A stretch of 64,000 nucleotides of DNA from Aeromicrobium sp. 9AM (GCF_902506105.1 NZ_LR733304.1:186001-250000); one strand, 5' to 3'; positions 40,720 to 50,010 are shown, counted from the stretch's first letter. The notes: generated by a model from the sequence alone, not told the origin. Translations and numbers: made by a program.

Positions 40720-41201
40720 CCGTCCACCTTCAGCCGCGAGAGTTGGACAGGCATCCGGTCCGTGCCACCTACTGCACTCCGTCCACCAAGACGCAGGTAC
40801 CTCCGATGTGCGGAGGCCTTCCCGCCGTTCCGCGATCAGGCTCGATAGCAACGCGCTCGGTGGCTCGCGGTCCTCTTGGGACCCGGCATGCCGCCATGAT
40901 GTGGTGCTGGGCGGCTGTCTGCCGATGGGCTTCAGAGGGCAGAGCAGTGGTTCATTCGTCCCTCACATGTGTCTTCCATCACGGTGCGAAAATATGCGAT
41001 CGCCTGTCATTCGGCCGAAACATCAGGCTCGTATCGTGTTGCCTGAACGATCCGAAGGAGATTAGGTCACTGTGACTTGCGTCACGTTCTTGGTTTTTCG
41101 TGTGCGCAGGGCCGCACTCTCGGCATAGCCTCACGCTTGAGACATGCTGTCGTTGGGAGCGGCGATTAAGGCGTGGTCTTGCGTGACACATAGGGAGTGA
41201 T
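40720..41201. other. Intergenic region between the HTH/NTase pair and the polysaccharide locus
   Basis: About 480 bases with several short open frames but none with convincing codon bias or ribosome site. The right part carries a CRP-like palindrome at 41071-41086 and a TTTTT run just after it. I see nothing else in it. Confidence 0.6.
41071..41086. promoter_or_regulatory. CRP/GlxR-like palindrome upstream of the polysaccharide locus
   Basis: TGTGACTTGCGTCACG fits the TGTGA-N6-TCACA consensus with one deviation (final G for A). It lies 130 bases before the sugar transferase start, so a cAMP receptor-type regulator may control the locus. GTGAC/GTCAC followed by a T run could alternatively act as a weak terminator. 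Confidence 0.5.
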
Positions 41202-42719
41202 GTGCCAATGAACCATGCCGTCAGGACGATGGCGGTCGACTTTGACGTCGACTTTCAGGCGCCTCTGAAGCTGCCTGCCACCACCCGATCGTCTTGGGCA
41301 TCGTTCTACCGCCGTGGTCTGCTTGTGAGCGACCTCGTGGTTCTCGTGATAGCGGTACTGCTCGCGGAGCTGCTGCGATTCGGACCCAGCGCCACCGTGA
41401 CAGCCGACGGACCATTCTCCGTGAGCTACGAGGGTCTCGGCGCGTTCATCGCTGCCATGTGGTGGGGTTCTCTGTCGATGTTCCAGTCGCGCGACCTGCG
41501 CATCCTGGGCGAGGGTGCTGACGAGTACCAGCGAATCGTCCGCGCGACATTCATCATGTTCGGCACTCTGGCCATCGCGTCGCTGCTGTTCAAGTGGGAT
41601 ATGTCCAGGGGCTACCTGGCAACCGCGTTTCCCCTTGGGCTGGCGCTGCTCCTTCTGAATCGCAAGTTGTGGCGGGTCTGGCTGCAACGCAGTCGGAGGA
41701 TCGGGCGCAACATCTCGCACGTCCTCGTCATCGGTGGTATTCGTTCCGGCATCCATGTGACAGGCGTTTTTGACCGGCACCGTTCTTCAGGACTCAAGGT
41801 GACCGGGGTCTGGGTTCCCGACCGCGCAGGCCAGCCGGATGAGTGGCTCGATGTGCCCGAGCGGTTCGTGCCGGTGATGGGCTCGGATCGCACGTTGGCC
41901 GAGGCCTTGACCATCGCCGACGCGGACACCGTTGTCGTCACTGACACGGAACACTTGGGACCTGACGGTCTGCGTGAGCTCACGTGGGAGCTCGAGGGAG
42001 CCGACGTGCAACTTTTTGTGTCCCCTGGCGTGGTCGACGTTGCTGGATCGCGCATCCACATGCGGGCCGTCGCGTCGATGCCATTGCTCCAGCTCGAGGA
42101 GCCGCAGTATGCAGAGGCCGGGACGTGGCCCAAAACCCTCTTCGACCGAACGGTGGCGGGAGTCCTCGTTGTGCTGTTCGCTCCTCTCATGGCGAGCGCC
42201 GCGATCGCGGTCAAACTCAGCAGCCCAGGTCCGGTGTTCTTCTACCAGGAACGCATCGGCTTGCGCGGCATCCCGTTCCGGATGATGAAGTTCCGATCGA
42301 TGCGTCGGGGAGCCGACGCCGAGCTGGCGGCGCTACTCGCTGCCCAGGGCTCAGGTGACAAGCCCCTGTTCAAGGTCGTCGATGATCCGCGCATCACGAG
42401 GACGGGGGCCTTCCTCCGGCGCTTCTCGATCGATGAGCTGCCCCAGCTTTTCAATGTGTTCAAGGGCGACATGAGCTTGGTTGGCCCGCGGCCTCAGCAA
42501 CAGGCCGAGGTCGAGCTGTACGACGACGCCGCACATCGCCGACTCACGGTGCGGCCCGGCATGACCGGGTTGTGGCAGGTCTCTGGTCGCTCTGACCTGA
42601 CGTGGGAGGAGTCGATCCGGCTCGACACCAGCTATGTCGAGAACTGGTCGATGATCAGCGACCTCACGATTCTGTGGCGGACAGTACGGGCGGTCCTCGG
42701 CTCTGACGGTGCCTATTGA
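41202..42719 (+). CDS. Polyprenyl-phosphate sugar-1-phosphate transferase (exopolysaccharide initiating enzyme)
   Basis: A 505-residue membrane enzyme of the WbaP/CpsE family (TIGR03025 type). It transfers a sugar-1-phosphate to undecaprenyl phosphate to start a polysaccharide unit. The N-terminal third has four or five membrane helices, the middle is a CoA-binding-like domain, and the C-terminal catalytic part has FDRTVAGVLVVLFAPLMASAAIAVKL, FFYQERIGLRGIPFRMMKFRSM, SIDELPQLFNVFKGDMSLVGPRP and PGMTGLWQVSGR. The GTG at 41202 follows GGGAG; an ATG at 41208 is nearly as good. It heads the surface-polysaccharide locus. Confidence 0.92.
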   Translation: MPMNHAVRTMAVDFDVDFQAPLKLPATTRSSWASFYRRGLLVSDLVVLVIAVLLAELLRFGPSATVTADGPFSVSYEGLGAFIAAMWWGSLSMFQSRDLRILGEGADEYQRIVRATFIMFGTLAIASLLFKWDMSRGYLATAFPLGLALLLLNRKLWRVWLQRSRRIGRNISHVLVIGGIRSGIHVTGVFDRHRSSGLKVTGVWVPDRAGQPDEWLDVPERFVPVMGSDRTLAEALTIADADTVVVTDTEHLGPDGLRELTWELEGADVQLFVSPGVVDVAGSRIHMRAVASMPLLQLEEPQYAEAGTWPKTLFDRTVAGVLVVLFAPLMASAAIAVKLSSPGPVFFYQERIGLRGIPFRMMKFRSMRRGADAELAALLAAQGSGDKPLFKVVDDPRITRTGAFLRRFSIDELPQLFNVFKGDMSLVGPRPQQQAEVELYDDAAHRRLTVRPGMTGLWQVSGRSDLTWEESIRLDTSYVENWSMISDLTILWRTVRAVLGSDGAY

Positions 42720-42750
42720 TCACCCGAACGCAGAGCATCGGCATGTACGA

Positions 42751-43923
42751 GTGAAGATCTTGGCAGTCACGCCATGGGTTCCGTCGGCACGTCGGCCGCG
42801 AAGTCTGGGACTGCTGACTCACCTCAGTGAGCACCACACTGTGCACCTGATGGCCGCAACCTGGAATGCCGAAGATGAGTCTGATCTCGACCGACTACCG
42901 TTCCCGACCGTCGGTGTACCAATGACCAAACTCGCAGCAGTTATGCGCGCGGCCTTCGCAGTTTTCAGCGGGCGGCCCCTCCAGCAGGGCTACGTCAATT
43001 CCCGCGCGTCGCGGGTCGCCGTGCGTCGCGCTGTCGCGGAGCTCGAACCCGACCTCATCTACTTCAACACGCTCCGAAGTGGACAGTGGCGAAAGGTCGT
43101 GCGCGACACCCCGGCCAGGATGGCGATCGACTTGGACGAGTTCCGAAGCGCCTACTACCAGCAGGCGTCGGAAGTCTCCACGATCCTCAAGCGACTGGTG
43201 ATGAAGATGGAAGCGCGCCGCATGCGCGCCGAGGAGGCGAAGATCGTCGCTGAGTTCGAGGCGGTGATCATCTCATCGCCCGCCGATCTGCGTCCCGAGC
43301 ACTCAAACGTTCATCTCGTACGCAGCCCGCACGCGCTCAAGACGGCGCACAGGCCGGTCCCTTTGGCAGACCGTCCAACGATCGTCTTCGTCGGTCGTAT
43401 GAGCTACGCCGCCAACGTCGAGGCCGTGACCCGATTCTGCCGCGACGTCCTGCCTGCGGTACGGCAGCAGGTTCCCGAGGTGCAGCTGGAAGTGGTCGGT
43501 GACGCCCCCACCAAGGCGATTCGCTCCTTGGCTGACGGGCATGTACGGGTGCACGGACGCGTCGACTCAGTGGATGAGCACTACCTGTCCGCATGGCTTT
43601 CGATTGTCCCGGTGACGACCGCGACTGGGGTTCAGATGAAGTTGATCGAGTCGCTCGAGCTTGGCGTACCGACCGTGGCAAGCCCCTTGGTTGCTTCGTT
43701 GGCCGGAGCCCGAGCCGGCGTCGACGTTGCCGTGGCGGATACCGCCGATGAATGGATCGAAGAGGTGGTCAGATTGTTGGAGTCACCCATGGAACGTCAG
43801 GAACTCGGACGATCCGGCAAGGCGTGGGCCCGACAGAACTACTCCGTCGACAGCATCACGCGGGCACTTGGGGCCGCTCTGCTCGAGCCACGATCGGCCG
43901 CGCAGCACACGGCCGCGGAATAG
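42751..43923 (+). CDS. Glycosyltransferase (GT4-like, GT-B fold)
   Basis: A 390-residue glycosyltransferase that adds a sugar to a lipid-linked precursor. KILAVTPWVPSARRPRSLGLL at the N terminus is the usual start of this group; TIVFVGRMSYAANVEAVTRFCRDVLP opens the C-terminal domain, and the donor-binding region contains SIVPVTTATGVQMKLIESLELGVPTVAS. GTG 42751 is chosen because it gives that start; a GTG at 42709 overlapping the previous stop would add 14 residues. The stop codon abuts that of the convergent pyruvyl transferase with no gap. Confidence 0.87.
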   Translation: MKILAVTPWVPSARRPRSLGLLTHLSEHHTVHLMAATWNAEDESDLDRLPFPTVGVPMTKLAAVMRAAFAVFSGRPLQQGYVNSRASRVAVRRAVAELEPDLIYFNTLRSGQWRKVVRDTPARMAIDLDEFRSAYYQQASEVSTILKRLVMKMEARRMRAEEAKIVAEFEAVIISSPADLRPEHSNVHLVRSPHALKTAHRPVPLADRPTIVFVGRMSYAANVEAVTRFCRDVLPAVRQQVPEVQLEVVGDAPTKAIRSLADGHVRVHGRVDSVDEHYLSAWLSIVPVTTATGVQMKLIESLELGVPTVASPLVASLAGARAGVDVAVADTADEWIEEVVRLLESPMERQELGRSGKAWARQNYSVDSITRALGAALLEPRSAAQHTAAE

Positions 43924-44790
43924 TCAGCGCGATCTGGCGTGCTGGAACAGCCCTTCCACGACACCGTCGACCTGCGGTGCAATGGCCGCGACCGCCGCAT
44001 CCATCTCGTCGCGTGCCGTTCTGCTCAGACCACCGTCGAGAATGTCGGTCGTCGTGACCCGGGGTGTCGCGATACCGAACACGGACCGATAGTCCTCGTA
44101 CTTGTACTCCGGCTCGGTCTTGGCCTCACTCGCGAACCCGAGTCTGGCAACCGGCACTTCCAGTGCGTCGGCAAACACCACGGCATGAAGGCTCGACGTG
44201 ACGACGTGATCTGCGGCCGCGATCCGCGCCGCGATGTCCAAAGGCGCTGCGCTGGGCAGCACGACGTCGTACCCGGCGCGGTGAATCTCCAGGATCGCCC
44301 GACGTCGCTCGCCTACGAAATCGGTGAAGTGGGGAAGGACGACAGGGCCCGTACGCGCTTGGGCCGGCACGACCGGGGTCAGGCTTCGCACGGCGAGCCC
44401 CGGATCACCGATGGCGGCACCCTCGTCAAGGCCCAGAGATCGGGCGGTGAGCTTGCCGCGAACACCGACAATGCGTGCGCGGTCGATCGCTCCGGCTTGG
44501 ACGTCACCGGTTCGGGAACCGGACCCGAACACCTTGCCGCGTCCACCCAGGCGGATGTAATTGTCGAGGACCGATCCGATGCAGACCATGTCCTCAGAGC
44601 CCAGCGGAGCCCATTCGACCGGCTGATCGAAGAGCTCCTTGATGATCAAAGGGTTCACGGCGTCACCAAAGTTGCTGATCCTTCGGTTGGCTTGGATCAT
44701 GCGGGCCCAGGCCCGTCCGTGACGGACCATTTCGCCGGCCAATGTCCTGGCCGGGCGCGTCGGAACCCACCAGTATGCTGAGATCGTCAC
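43924..44790 (-). CDS. Polysaccharide pyruvyl transferase family protein
   Basis: A 288-residue protein matching the pyruvyl transferase (CsaB/EpsO-like) family, which adds ketal-linked pyruvate from PEP to sugars and thereby gives negative charge. ANRRISNFGDAVNPLIIKELF opens the first domain; RGKLTARSLGLDEGAAIGDPGLAV and HVVTSSLHAVVFADALEVPVARLG are family blocks (the SSLH with conserved His). GTG 44790 follows GGAGGACTGT. It is divergent from the flippase-like gene, 29 bases apart. Confidence 0.87.
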   Translation of the reverse strand: MTISAYWWVPTRPARTLAGEMVRHGRAWARMIQANRRISNFGDAVNPLIIKELFDQPVEWAPLGSEDMVCIGSVLDNYIRLGGRGKVFGSGSRTGDVQAGAIDRARIVGVRGKLTARSLGLDEGAAIGDPGLAVRSLTPVVPAQARTGPVVLPHFTDFVGERRRAILEIHRAGYDVVLPSAAPLDIAARIAAADHVVTSSLHAVVFADALEVPVARLGFASEAKTEPEYKYEDYRSVFGIATPRVTTTDILDGGLSRTARDEMDAAVAAIAPQVDGVVEGLFQHARSR

Positions 44791-44819
44791 ACAGTCCTCC
44801 AGTGAGTGCGGGCGGTTGA

Positions 44820-46100
44820 GTGCATCTACGGCGCTACGTATTTCCCGCGACCCAACTGGCTTCTGCTGGCGGGGCGTTTCTTGCTTGGACCTACCTTAGC
44901 TTCGCTGCGGGTCCACACTTCCAGGATGTTGCAATCCGGTCGCTGGCAATCGCAGCTCCACTGTCCTTGGCACTGACGCTGGGACTCGCCTACCTGCTGC
45001 CAAATGAATATCGCGGCACTGCAGAGTCCCTCCGCAACGGCCGCGGAACGTGGTCGCATTCGCTGACTTTCTGCGTGCTCGTCAGCCTGGTGTCCGCACT
45101 CGTCGGCGCCATCTTCGGATTCTTGCCGATCACTGGTGGCCCATTGTTGGGGTCGGCCCTAAGCATGGCCGGCTTGCTGTCCATGGGCATCCTGTGTGCC
45201 CAAGTGGGGCGCGCGACGGGCCGGCTTCATCAAGCAGTCGTCGGTGCCGTCGCGGCACCTCTGCCACCCGTTGTCTGGGTCGTGGGCTACTGGGGCGGCC
45301 TCTCCACCACGGGCACCAATCGCTGGTCCGCCGTCGCATGCGTCGCCGCAGCTGCCCTGATGTCACGTTCGCTGCGCCACGGCACCCTGCGCCCCCATGC
45401 CATCGACAAGGAGGTCCTGCGGTCCAGCATCGGGCGGGCCGGACCACTGGTGCCCCACCTCATCTGCTTCGGTCTCGTGATCCAGGGCATCCGCGTCACC
45501 TCGTGGGACGACACGTCATCTGAGTTGCTGCTCAGCCACCAGCTGATGCTGTGCGCGTCCATCGGGTTCACACTCCTCGCCAGTTTCAACTCCCTGTTCA
45601 GCGTCACGATGCAGACCAGCGAGGTCGAGGAGTACCACGGCTCCCTTTCGTCCCACCTGCGCAGGTACGCCATCGTCGGTGCCGCCTCGTGCCTGTTCGT
45701 CATCGGAACAGCCACCTACGTTGTCCACCGGGATGGTTCAAGCACCGGGACGGAAGCCGCATCCATCCCTGCCTTCTTGGCGTTGGCTACGGCCAATGTG
45801 ACGTTCTACTACTCGCTGAGCGCGCAATTCCTGCGTCGCGCTTCGACCAAGCCGATTGCCCTGTCGAGCAGCGTCACCTTGGTCCTGTTCGTGGGCGCGA
45901 TGCTCGTCGACGGCGGCGGCATCACCCATCAGCTCGGCGCGTACGCCGCAGCGACCTTCGCGCTCCCCGCGGTCTTGTTGTGCTGTCAGCGCGCGGCTCG
46001 CGCTCCGAGGACACACACTCTCTCGACAAGCGGAGCGATCATCTACGTGGCAGCCTTCAGCGAGATCGCAGTGCTTCTTCTTGCTGCCGGAGCGCTCTGA
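44820..46100 (+). CDS. Polytopic membrane protein, flippase-like (Wzx role inferred)
   Basis: A 426-residue protein with about 12 hydrophobic segments and few charged loops, the size and topology of Wzx/MATE-like polysaccharide flippases. I do not see a definite family motif, so the role is inferred from its place between glycosyl/pyruvyl transferase and ligase-like genes. GTG 44820 is the start, close to the divergent pyruvyl transferase gene. Its 3' end overlaps the ligase-like gene by 44 bases on opposite strands. Confidence 0.72.
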   Translation: MHLRRYVFPATQLASAGGAFLAWTYLSFAAGPHFQDVAIRSLAIAAPLSLALTLGLAYLLPNEYRGTAESLRNGRGTWSHSLTFCVLVSLVSALVGAIFGFLPITGGPLLGSALSMAGLLSMGILCAQVGRATGRLHQAVVGAVAAPLPPVVWVVGYWGGLSTTGTNRWSAVACVAAAALMSRSLRHGTLRPHAIDKEVLRSSIGRAGPLVPHLICFGLVIQGIRVTSWDDTSSELLLSHQLMLCASIGFTLLASFNSLFSVTMQTSEVEEYHGSLSSHLRRYAIVGAASCLFVIGTATYVVHRDGSSTGTEAASIPAFLALATANVTFYYSLSAQFLRRASTKPIALSSSVTLVLFVGAMLVDGGGITHQLGAYAAATFALPAVLLCCQRAARAPRTHTLSTSGAIIYVAAFSEIAVLLLAAGAL

Positions 46101-47382
46101 GGTCCGCCGATTCTCCCGCACCTGGACGGAGAGCTGACAGCGCGTAGCCGAAGGCGAACATCATCAGTGGGAGGATCGACGTACCCAGAAGGCCCCAACC
46201 GGTCCAACCGACGACGAAGAGTCCGGGCCCTACTGCGACGACGGCTCTAGCGTGGGGATTGACGCGGGCAAGCGGAACGGCCCTCAAGAAGAGGTACGCG
46301 ATAGGGCCAAGGAACAGGGCCGCGCCGATCAGGCCGGTTTCTGCCACCAGGAGCACGTATGTGTTGTGAACGGGGATGAAAGAGCCCTCGCGCGAGGCGA
46401 TCTCGGTGACGTAGTTGTTGGGCCCCACACCGTCGAAGGGATGAAGCGGTATCGCCCGCATGGCGATCGCGAGGATCTGCGGGCGGACCCCTCCGGACGG
46501 GTCTGCATCGAACCTCGCAAGGAATACGGCACCGGAGAGCAGGACCGCCACTACGGCCGAGCACAGGAACACCAGCTTGGCCCCCATCTGCCGCCCCTTC
46601 GGAGTCAGGAGAGACCACAGCACCAACGCGGCGAGGACAGCGGCGAAGTTGGCGCGCCCTTCAGCGAGGGCGAGCGGCACGAACATCGCCACCGCTGCGG
46701 ACAGGGCGAGCTTGGCGAAGCGCTGACTGACCTGCTCCGTCAGTGGCAACAGAAAGATGAGCAGCAGGAAGAGCATTTTGCCGAGGTTGTTGGGATGATT
46801 CGAGGTGCCGTTGACCCGACCACCGAGGATGTCGGACTCAGTCGAAGCGAGGGCGTTGATCGGCACACCGGCGAACTGCAAGGTGCAGACGACGACCTGG
46901 ATCGCGACGATTCCGGCAATCAGCAGCGTGAGCGCTCGCGCCAAGCGGTCGTCCTGGATCGAGGCACCTAGTGACGTCCCGACGACCCAGGCGATCGCCC
47001 CGACGCTGAGCTGGAGCAAGCCGGCATGGACGATCGGTGTGCTTGGCCAGATTTGGGTGGCCGCAAAGGCCAGCCAGACCCCGAAGGGGAGGACAAGGAA
47101 GCCGGTGCGCGGAACGCGGCCGGTGACAAGTGCCGCCAGGGCCAACAGGAAGAGCACGATCGTGAAGGTGCGCACTTGGGGGACGGCGCCGCTGATTCCC
47201 ACGTGGGCGATCACCGGGCTGTCGGTCAGGGTGAGCGGCAGCAAGCAGATCGTGAACAGGACGACCGAGACGCCGGCGAACCGCATGCCAAAACTTCGCA
47301 CCGTGATCAGGCCAGCAAGTAGCACGAGCGCGACTGCGTTCGCCATCACCATGAGTGACCTTGCCCTCCGTCGCCGCGTCAT
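46057..47382 (-). CDS. O-antigen ligase / polymerase-like membrane protein
   Basis: A 441-residue protein with about ten to twelve membrane segments. The Wzy_C/O-antigen ligase-type block GVRPQILAIAMRAIPLHPFDGVGPNNYVTEIASREGSFIPVHNTYVLLVAETGLIG contains the conserved His-Asn-x-Tyr and PLHP...GVGPNNY motifs of ligases and polymerases. It should join or polymerise lipid-linked repeat units on the outer side of the membrane. It is convergent with the flippase-like gene, with a short 3' overlap. Confidence 0.88.
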   Translation of the reverse strand: MTRRRRARSLMVMANAVALVLLAGLITVRSFGMRFAGVSVVLFTICLLPLTLTDSPVIAHVGISGAVPQVRTFTIVLFLLALAALVTGRVPRTGFLVLPFGVWLAFAATQIWPSTPIVHAGLLQLSVGAIAWVVGTSLGASIQDDRLARALTLLIAGIVAIQVVVCTLQFAGVPINALASTESDILGGRVNGTSNHPNNLGKMLFLLLIFLLPLTEQVSQRFAKLALSAAVAMFVPLALAEGRANFAAVLAALVLWSLLTPKGRQMGAKLVFLCSAVVAVLLSGAVFLARFDADPSGGVRPQILAIAMRAIPLHPFDGVGPNNYVTEIASREGSFIPVHNTYVLLVAETGLIGAALFLGPIAYLFLRAVPLARVNPHARAVVAVGPGLFVVGWTGWGLLGTSILPLMMFAFGYALSALRPGAGESADLRALRQQEEALRSR

Positions 47383-47580
47383 CGAGTCGCATCGGGAACA
47401 TCTGAGCAGCGACGCGGTCGGTCGATCCTATCGCCGCATTGGTGCAGTTTGATCCGAACTGCCCGACCGTGCGGCGCGTCACATCGCGGGCATCCGCTCT
47501 GGCCCCCGTGTCCGCGGACGGACGTGATGAGGATCATCGGAGCCATCGACGATCCGCCGGTCGCGACCCCCTCCCCCAGA

Positions 47581-47586
47581 TAGACT
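47581..47586 (+). promoter_or_regulatory. Candidate -10 element upstream of the tyrosine autokinase
   Basis: TAGACT lies 42 bases before the GTG of the autokinase gene. Further up, GCAGTT/AACTGC (47444-47462) form an inverted repeat with a seven-base loop that could be an operator. The 47383-47628 stretch holds no gene I can support. Confidence 0.4.
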
Positions 47587-47628
47587 CGTGGGAGATCAAT
47601 CTGCTGATCCTTCTCGGACGGAGTACCC

Positions 47629-49074
47629 GTGGACCTGCGTGACTACCTGACTGTGCTGCGGTCACGCTGGATCATGATTGCCGTCTTTGGGCTGGGCGCG
47701 GTCGCGCTTGCAGCCGCCTTCACCTGGTCAGCCACACCCCAGTACGCCTCGTCAGCGCGGTTGTTCATCTCGACGTCCGGCGCGACCGATGACAGTCAGG
47801 CCCTTCAGGGCAGTCAGTTCTCTTTGCAGCGGGTCAAGTCGTACGCGGATCTCCTCACCGGTCAGCAGATCGCGCAGCGTGTGGTCGACGAGCTGGACCT
47901 GGACGAGTCGCCCAAGGATCTCGCCAAGCAGATCTCCGCCAGCTCCAAGCTCGACACCGTGATCTTGACGGTCACGGTGACCGACCCGTCGCCTGAGCGG
48001 GCAAAGGTCCTCGCTGGCGCTGTCTCCGATCAGTTCGTGGGGTACGTGGCCGAGCTGGAGACGCCTCCGGGCAAGGACGAGGCCACCATCAAGGCCACTG
48101 TCGTCGATCCGGCTTCGGAGCCGTCCGCGCCCATCTCCCCACGGCCCAAGCGCAACCTCGCCCTCGGGTTGCTTCTGGGACTCGTGCTCGGCGCCGGCAT
48201 GGCAGTGGTCCGTGACACCCTCGACACCACGGTCAAATCGATGAAGGTCCTCGAAGACCTGGTCAAGGCACCGATCCTCGGAGCGATCGCGTACGACGCC
48301 GACGCGGAGCGCAGTCCCTTGATCAATGACCTGGGCTCCTATGCCCCCCGGGTCGAGGGATTTCGCGTGCTGCGCACAAATCTCCAGTTCATCGACCCGG
48401 ACCTGGACCGCAAGGTGTTTGTCGTCACGAGCTCACTCCCGGCCGAAGGTAAGACCACGACCGCGACCAACCTGGCCCTCGTCCTGGCGGAGGGCGGCGA
48501 ACGTGTCGCGTTGGTTGAGGCGGATCTTCGGCGACCAAAGATCTCAAGCTATCTGAACATCGAGTCCGCGGTCGGCCTGACCACAGTGCTGGTCGGACGA
48601 GTCGATCTGGACGAAGCCATGCAACACACTGCGATCCATCCCAATCTGGAGATCCTCACCAGCGGTCGGACACCACCCAACCCCGCCGAGCTGCTCAAGT
48701 CGCACGCGATGACATCCATCATCAAGCAGCTGCGCGAGAATTACGACATCGTGCTGATCGACGCGCCACCGCTCCTCCCCGTGACCGATGCGGCACTGCT
48801 CGCCGCGCAGTCGGACGGCGCCATCCTGGTTGTGCGCCATGGCAAGACGACGAATGACCAGCTTCGGGCTGCAGGCGAGCGGATGCGGGCTGTCGGCGCG
48901 AAGCCGGTCGGAGTCATCTTCAACATGACGCCCACCAAGGGGCCCGGCCAATATGGATACGGCTATGGATACGGCTACGGCTACGCACCGGACGACGCCG
49001 GGCACGCCGAGCCTTCGCGATCCTGGTTCGGTCGCCGGAGCTCGCGGAGAGCGACACCCGACCAGACCTCCTGA
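47629..49074 (+). CDS. Polysaccharide co-polymerase/tyrosine autokinase (Wzc/CapB-like fusion)
   Basis: A 481-residue protein with a Wzz domain between two membrane helices (about 14-33 and 176-192) fused to a BY-kinase. Walker A SSLPAEGKTTTATN with Lys275, Walker A' ALVEADLRRP at 294-303 and Walker B IVLIDAPPLLP are all there. The C-terminal tail has six tyrosines alternating with glycine (442-452), the expected autophosphorylation cluster. Such proteins set polysaccharide chain length. GTG 47629 is the start. No cognate tyrosine phosphatase is in the window. Confidence 0.93.
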   Translation: MDLRDYLTVLRSRWIMIAVFGLGAVALAAAFTWSATPQYASSARLFISTSGATDDSQALQGSQFSLQRVKSYADLLTGQQIAQRVVDELDLDESPKDLAKQISASSKLDTVILTVTVTDPSPERAKVLAGAVSDQFVGYVAELETPPGKDEATIKATVVDPASEPSAPISPRPKRNLALGLLLGLVLGAGMAVVRDTLDTTVKSMKVLEDLVKAPILGAIAYDADAERSPLINDLGSYAPRVEGFRVLRTNLQFIDPDLDRKVFVVTSSLPAEGKTTTATNLALVLAEGGERVALVEADLRRPKISSYLNIESAVGLTTVLVGRVDLDEAMQHTAIHPNLEILTSGRTPPNPAELLKSHAMTSIIKQLRENYDIVLIDAPPLLPVTDAALLAAQSDGAILVVRHGKTTNDQLRAAGERMRAVGAKPVGVIFNMTPTKGPGQYGYGYGYGYGYAPDDAGHAEPSRSWFGRRSSRRATPDQTS

Positions 49075-49094
49075 CCGGGCTCAGCCGCACTTGA

Positions 49095-49121
49095 TCTGGT
49101 AGCGAAAATATTTCGACCAGA
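49095..49121 (+). terminator. Imperfect hairpin after the autokinase gene
   Basis: TCTGGT/ACCAGA and CGAAA/TTTCG pair around ATA, interrupted by a two-base bulge. It is 20 bases after the stop. It may terminate transcription or be an operator for the surface-protein gene. The rest of 49122-49347 is A/T-richer leader sequence without a gene. Confidence 0.4.
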
Positions 49122-49347
49122 ACCGCCAAGAATCACTCAGTGACGCTCTCGATTCGGGCGAATGCGGCGTGTGTCCCCGCTCACAACGCGACACACGATT
49201 GAAACCTAGTAAACGTTACGGTCAGTTTCGAACTTTTTTGGCGCGAGGCGTTCTTGGTGCGATAAGTTGCTCACAACACGTTGTCTGATTTATCGCGGCA
49301 GTCACGTGCATCCTTGGTACTCGGACCCAAAACTCGGAGATGTGACT

Positions 49348-49938
49348 ATGCCTAAAACTCGTTTGGCGTTTGCCATAGTCGTCGCAGCGCTGCTGAGCGT
49401 GTTCGCAGCCTCGGCCGCCAATGCCGCCTACTCGCCCCCGCCCTTCTCGGCCGACGTCCCCAGTGGCGTGGCACCGGGTGAAGAGTTCAGCGTCACCTTC
49501 GACGCCGGCAGCACCAACTGCGCATGGACACTCTCACCGTTCAACGGTCAGAGCGCTCCCGCAGGTTCCGGTTCGACCTACACGGTCACGTTGACCGCGC
49601 CCGACTCAGCCGGCACCTACACGATCACTGCCCACTGCACGTGGGACCCGGCGACGGTCAACCCGTCCGTCGCGGCGGCCTCCGATCCCGCGGCGGTGAC
49701 TCCGGCGGTCTTCACAACTTCCGTCAGCTCCGACACCCTGCTCGCCGTACCGCAGACAGACACCTACAGCGTCCAGCTGGTCGTGAGCAAGGACGGTGAC
49801 GCGAACACTGGTGACGACACCAACGGCGCGCTGCCCGACACCGGCGGCAGCAACCTCACACTGTTGGGCATCGGTGCAGGACTGGCCGTCGCCGGAGCCG
49901 CGGTCACCGTTGCGGCCCGCCGCCGCAAGACTGCCTGA
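49348..49938 (+). CDS. LPXTG-anchored surface protein
   Basis: A 196-residue exported protein. Signal peptide residues 1-27 (ends ASAANAA), an Ig-like beta-rich domain with two cysteines in NCAWTL and AHCTWD, a threonine/alanine linker and a sorting signal LPDTG at 162-166, followed by a hydrophobic stretch and RRRKTA. It should be linked to peptidoglycan by a sortase, which is not encoded here. The ATG at 49348 begins the signal peptide; an in-frame start at 49267 adds a non-signal extension. It lies between the autokinase and DUF4012 genes, so it may share their promoter. Confidence 0.87.
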   Translation: MPKTRLAFAIVVAALLSVFAASAANAAYSPPPFSADVPSGVAPGEEFSVTFDAGSTNCAWTLSPFNGQSAPAGSGSTYTVTLTAPDSAGTYTITAHCTWDPATVNPSVAAASDPAAVTPAVFTTSVSSDTLLAVPQTDTYSVQLVVSKDGDANTGDDTNGALPDTGGSNLTLLGIGAGLAVAGAAVTVAARRRKTA

Positions 49939-49963
49939 TCGCAGCACTGCAATCGCCCTGAGT

Positions 49964-50010
49964 CCGCCACCGGTTCTTCGCCGCCTCCCTCAGCGACGAG
50001 TCGGTGGCGG
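49964..50010 (+). terminator. Hairpin after the LPXTG gene
   Basis: CCGCCACCG (49964-49972) pairs with CGGTGGCGG (50002-50010) around a 29-base loop. It lies 25 bases after the stop of the surface-protein gene. No T run follows. Confidence 0.5.

Noticed and set aside
40676..41075. Overlapping 125-130-codon frames after the nucleotidyltransferase
   Set aside because: They overlap its end, have no ribosome site and no convincing codon bias or motif.
48950..48990. Short tandem GGATACGGCTAT-like repeat as a microsatellite
   Set aside because: It is coding sequence for the Tyr-Gly tail of the BY-kinase, explained by function.
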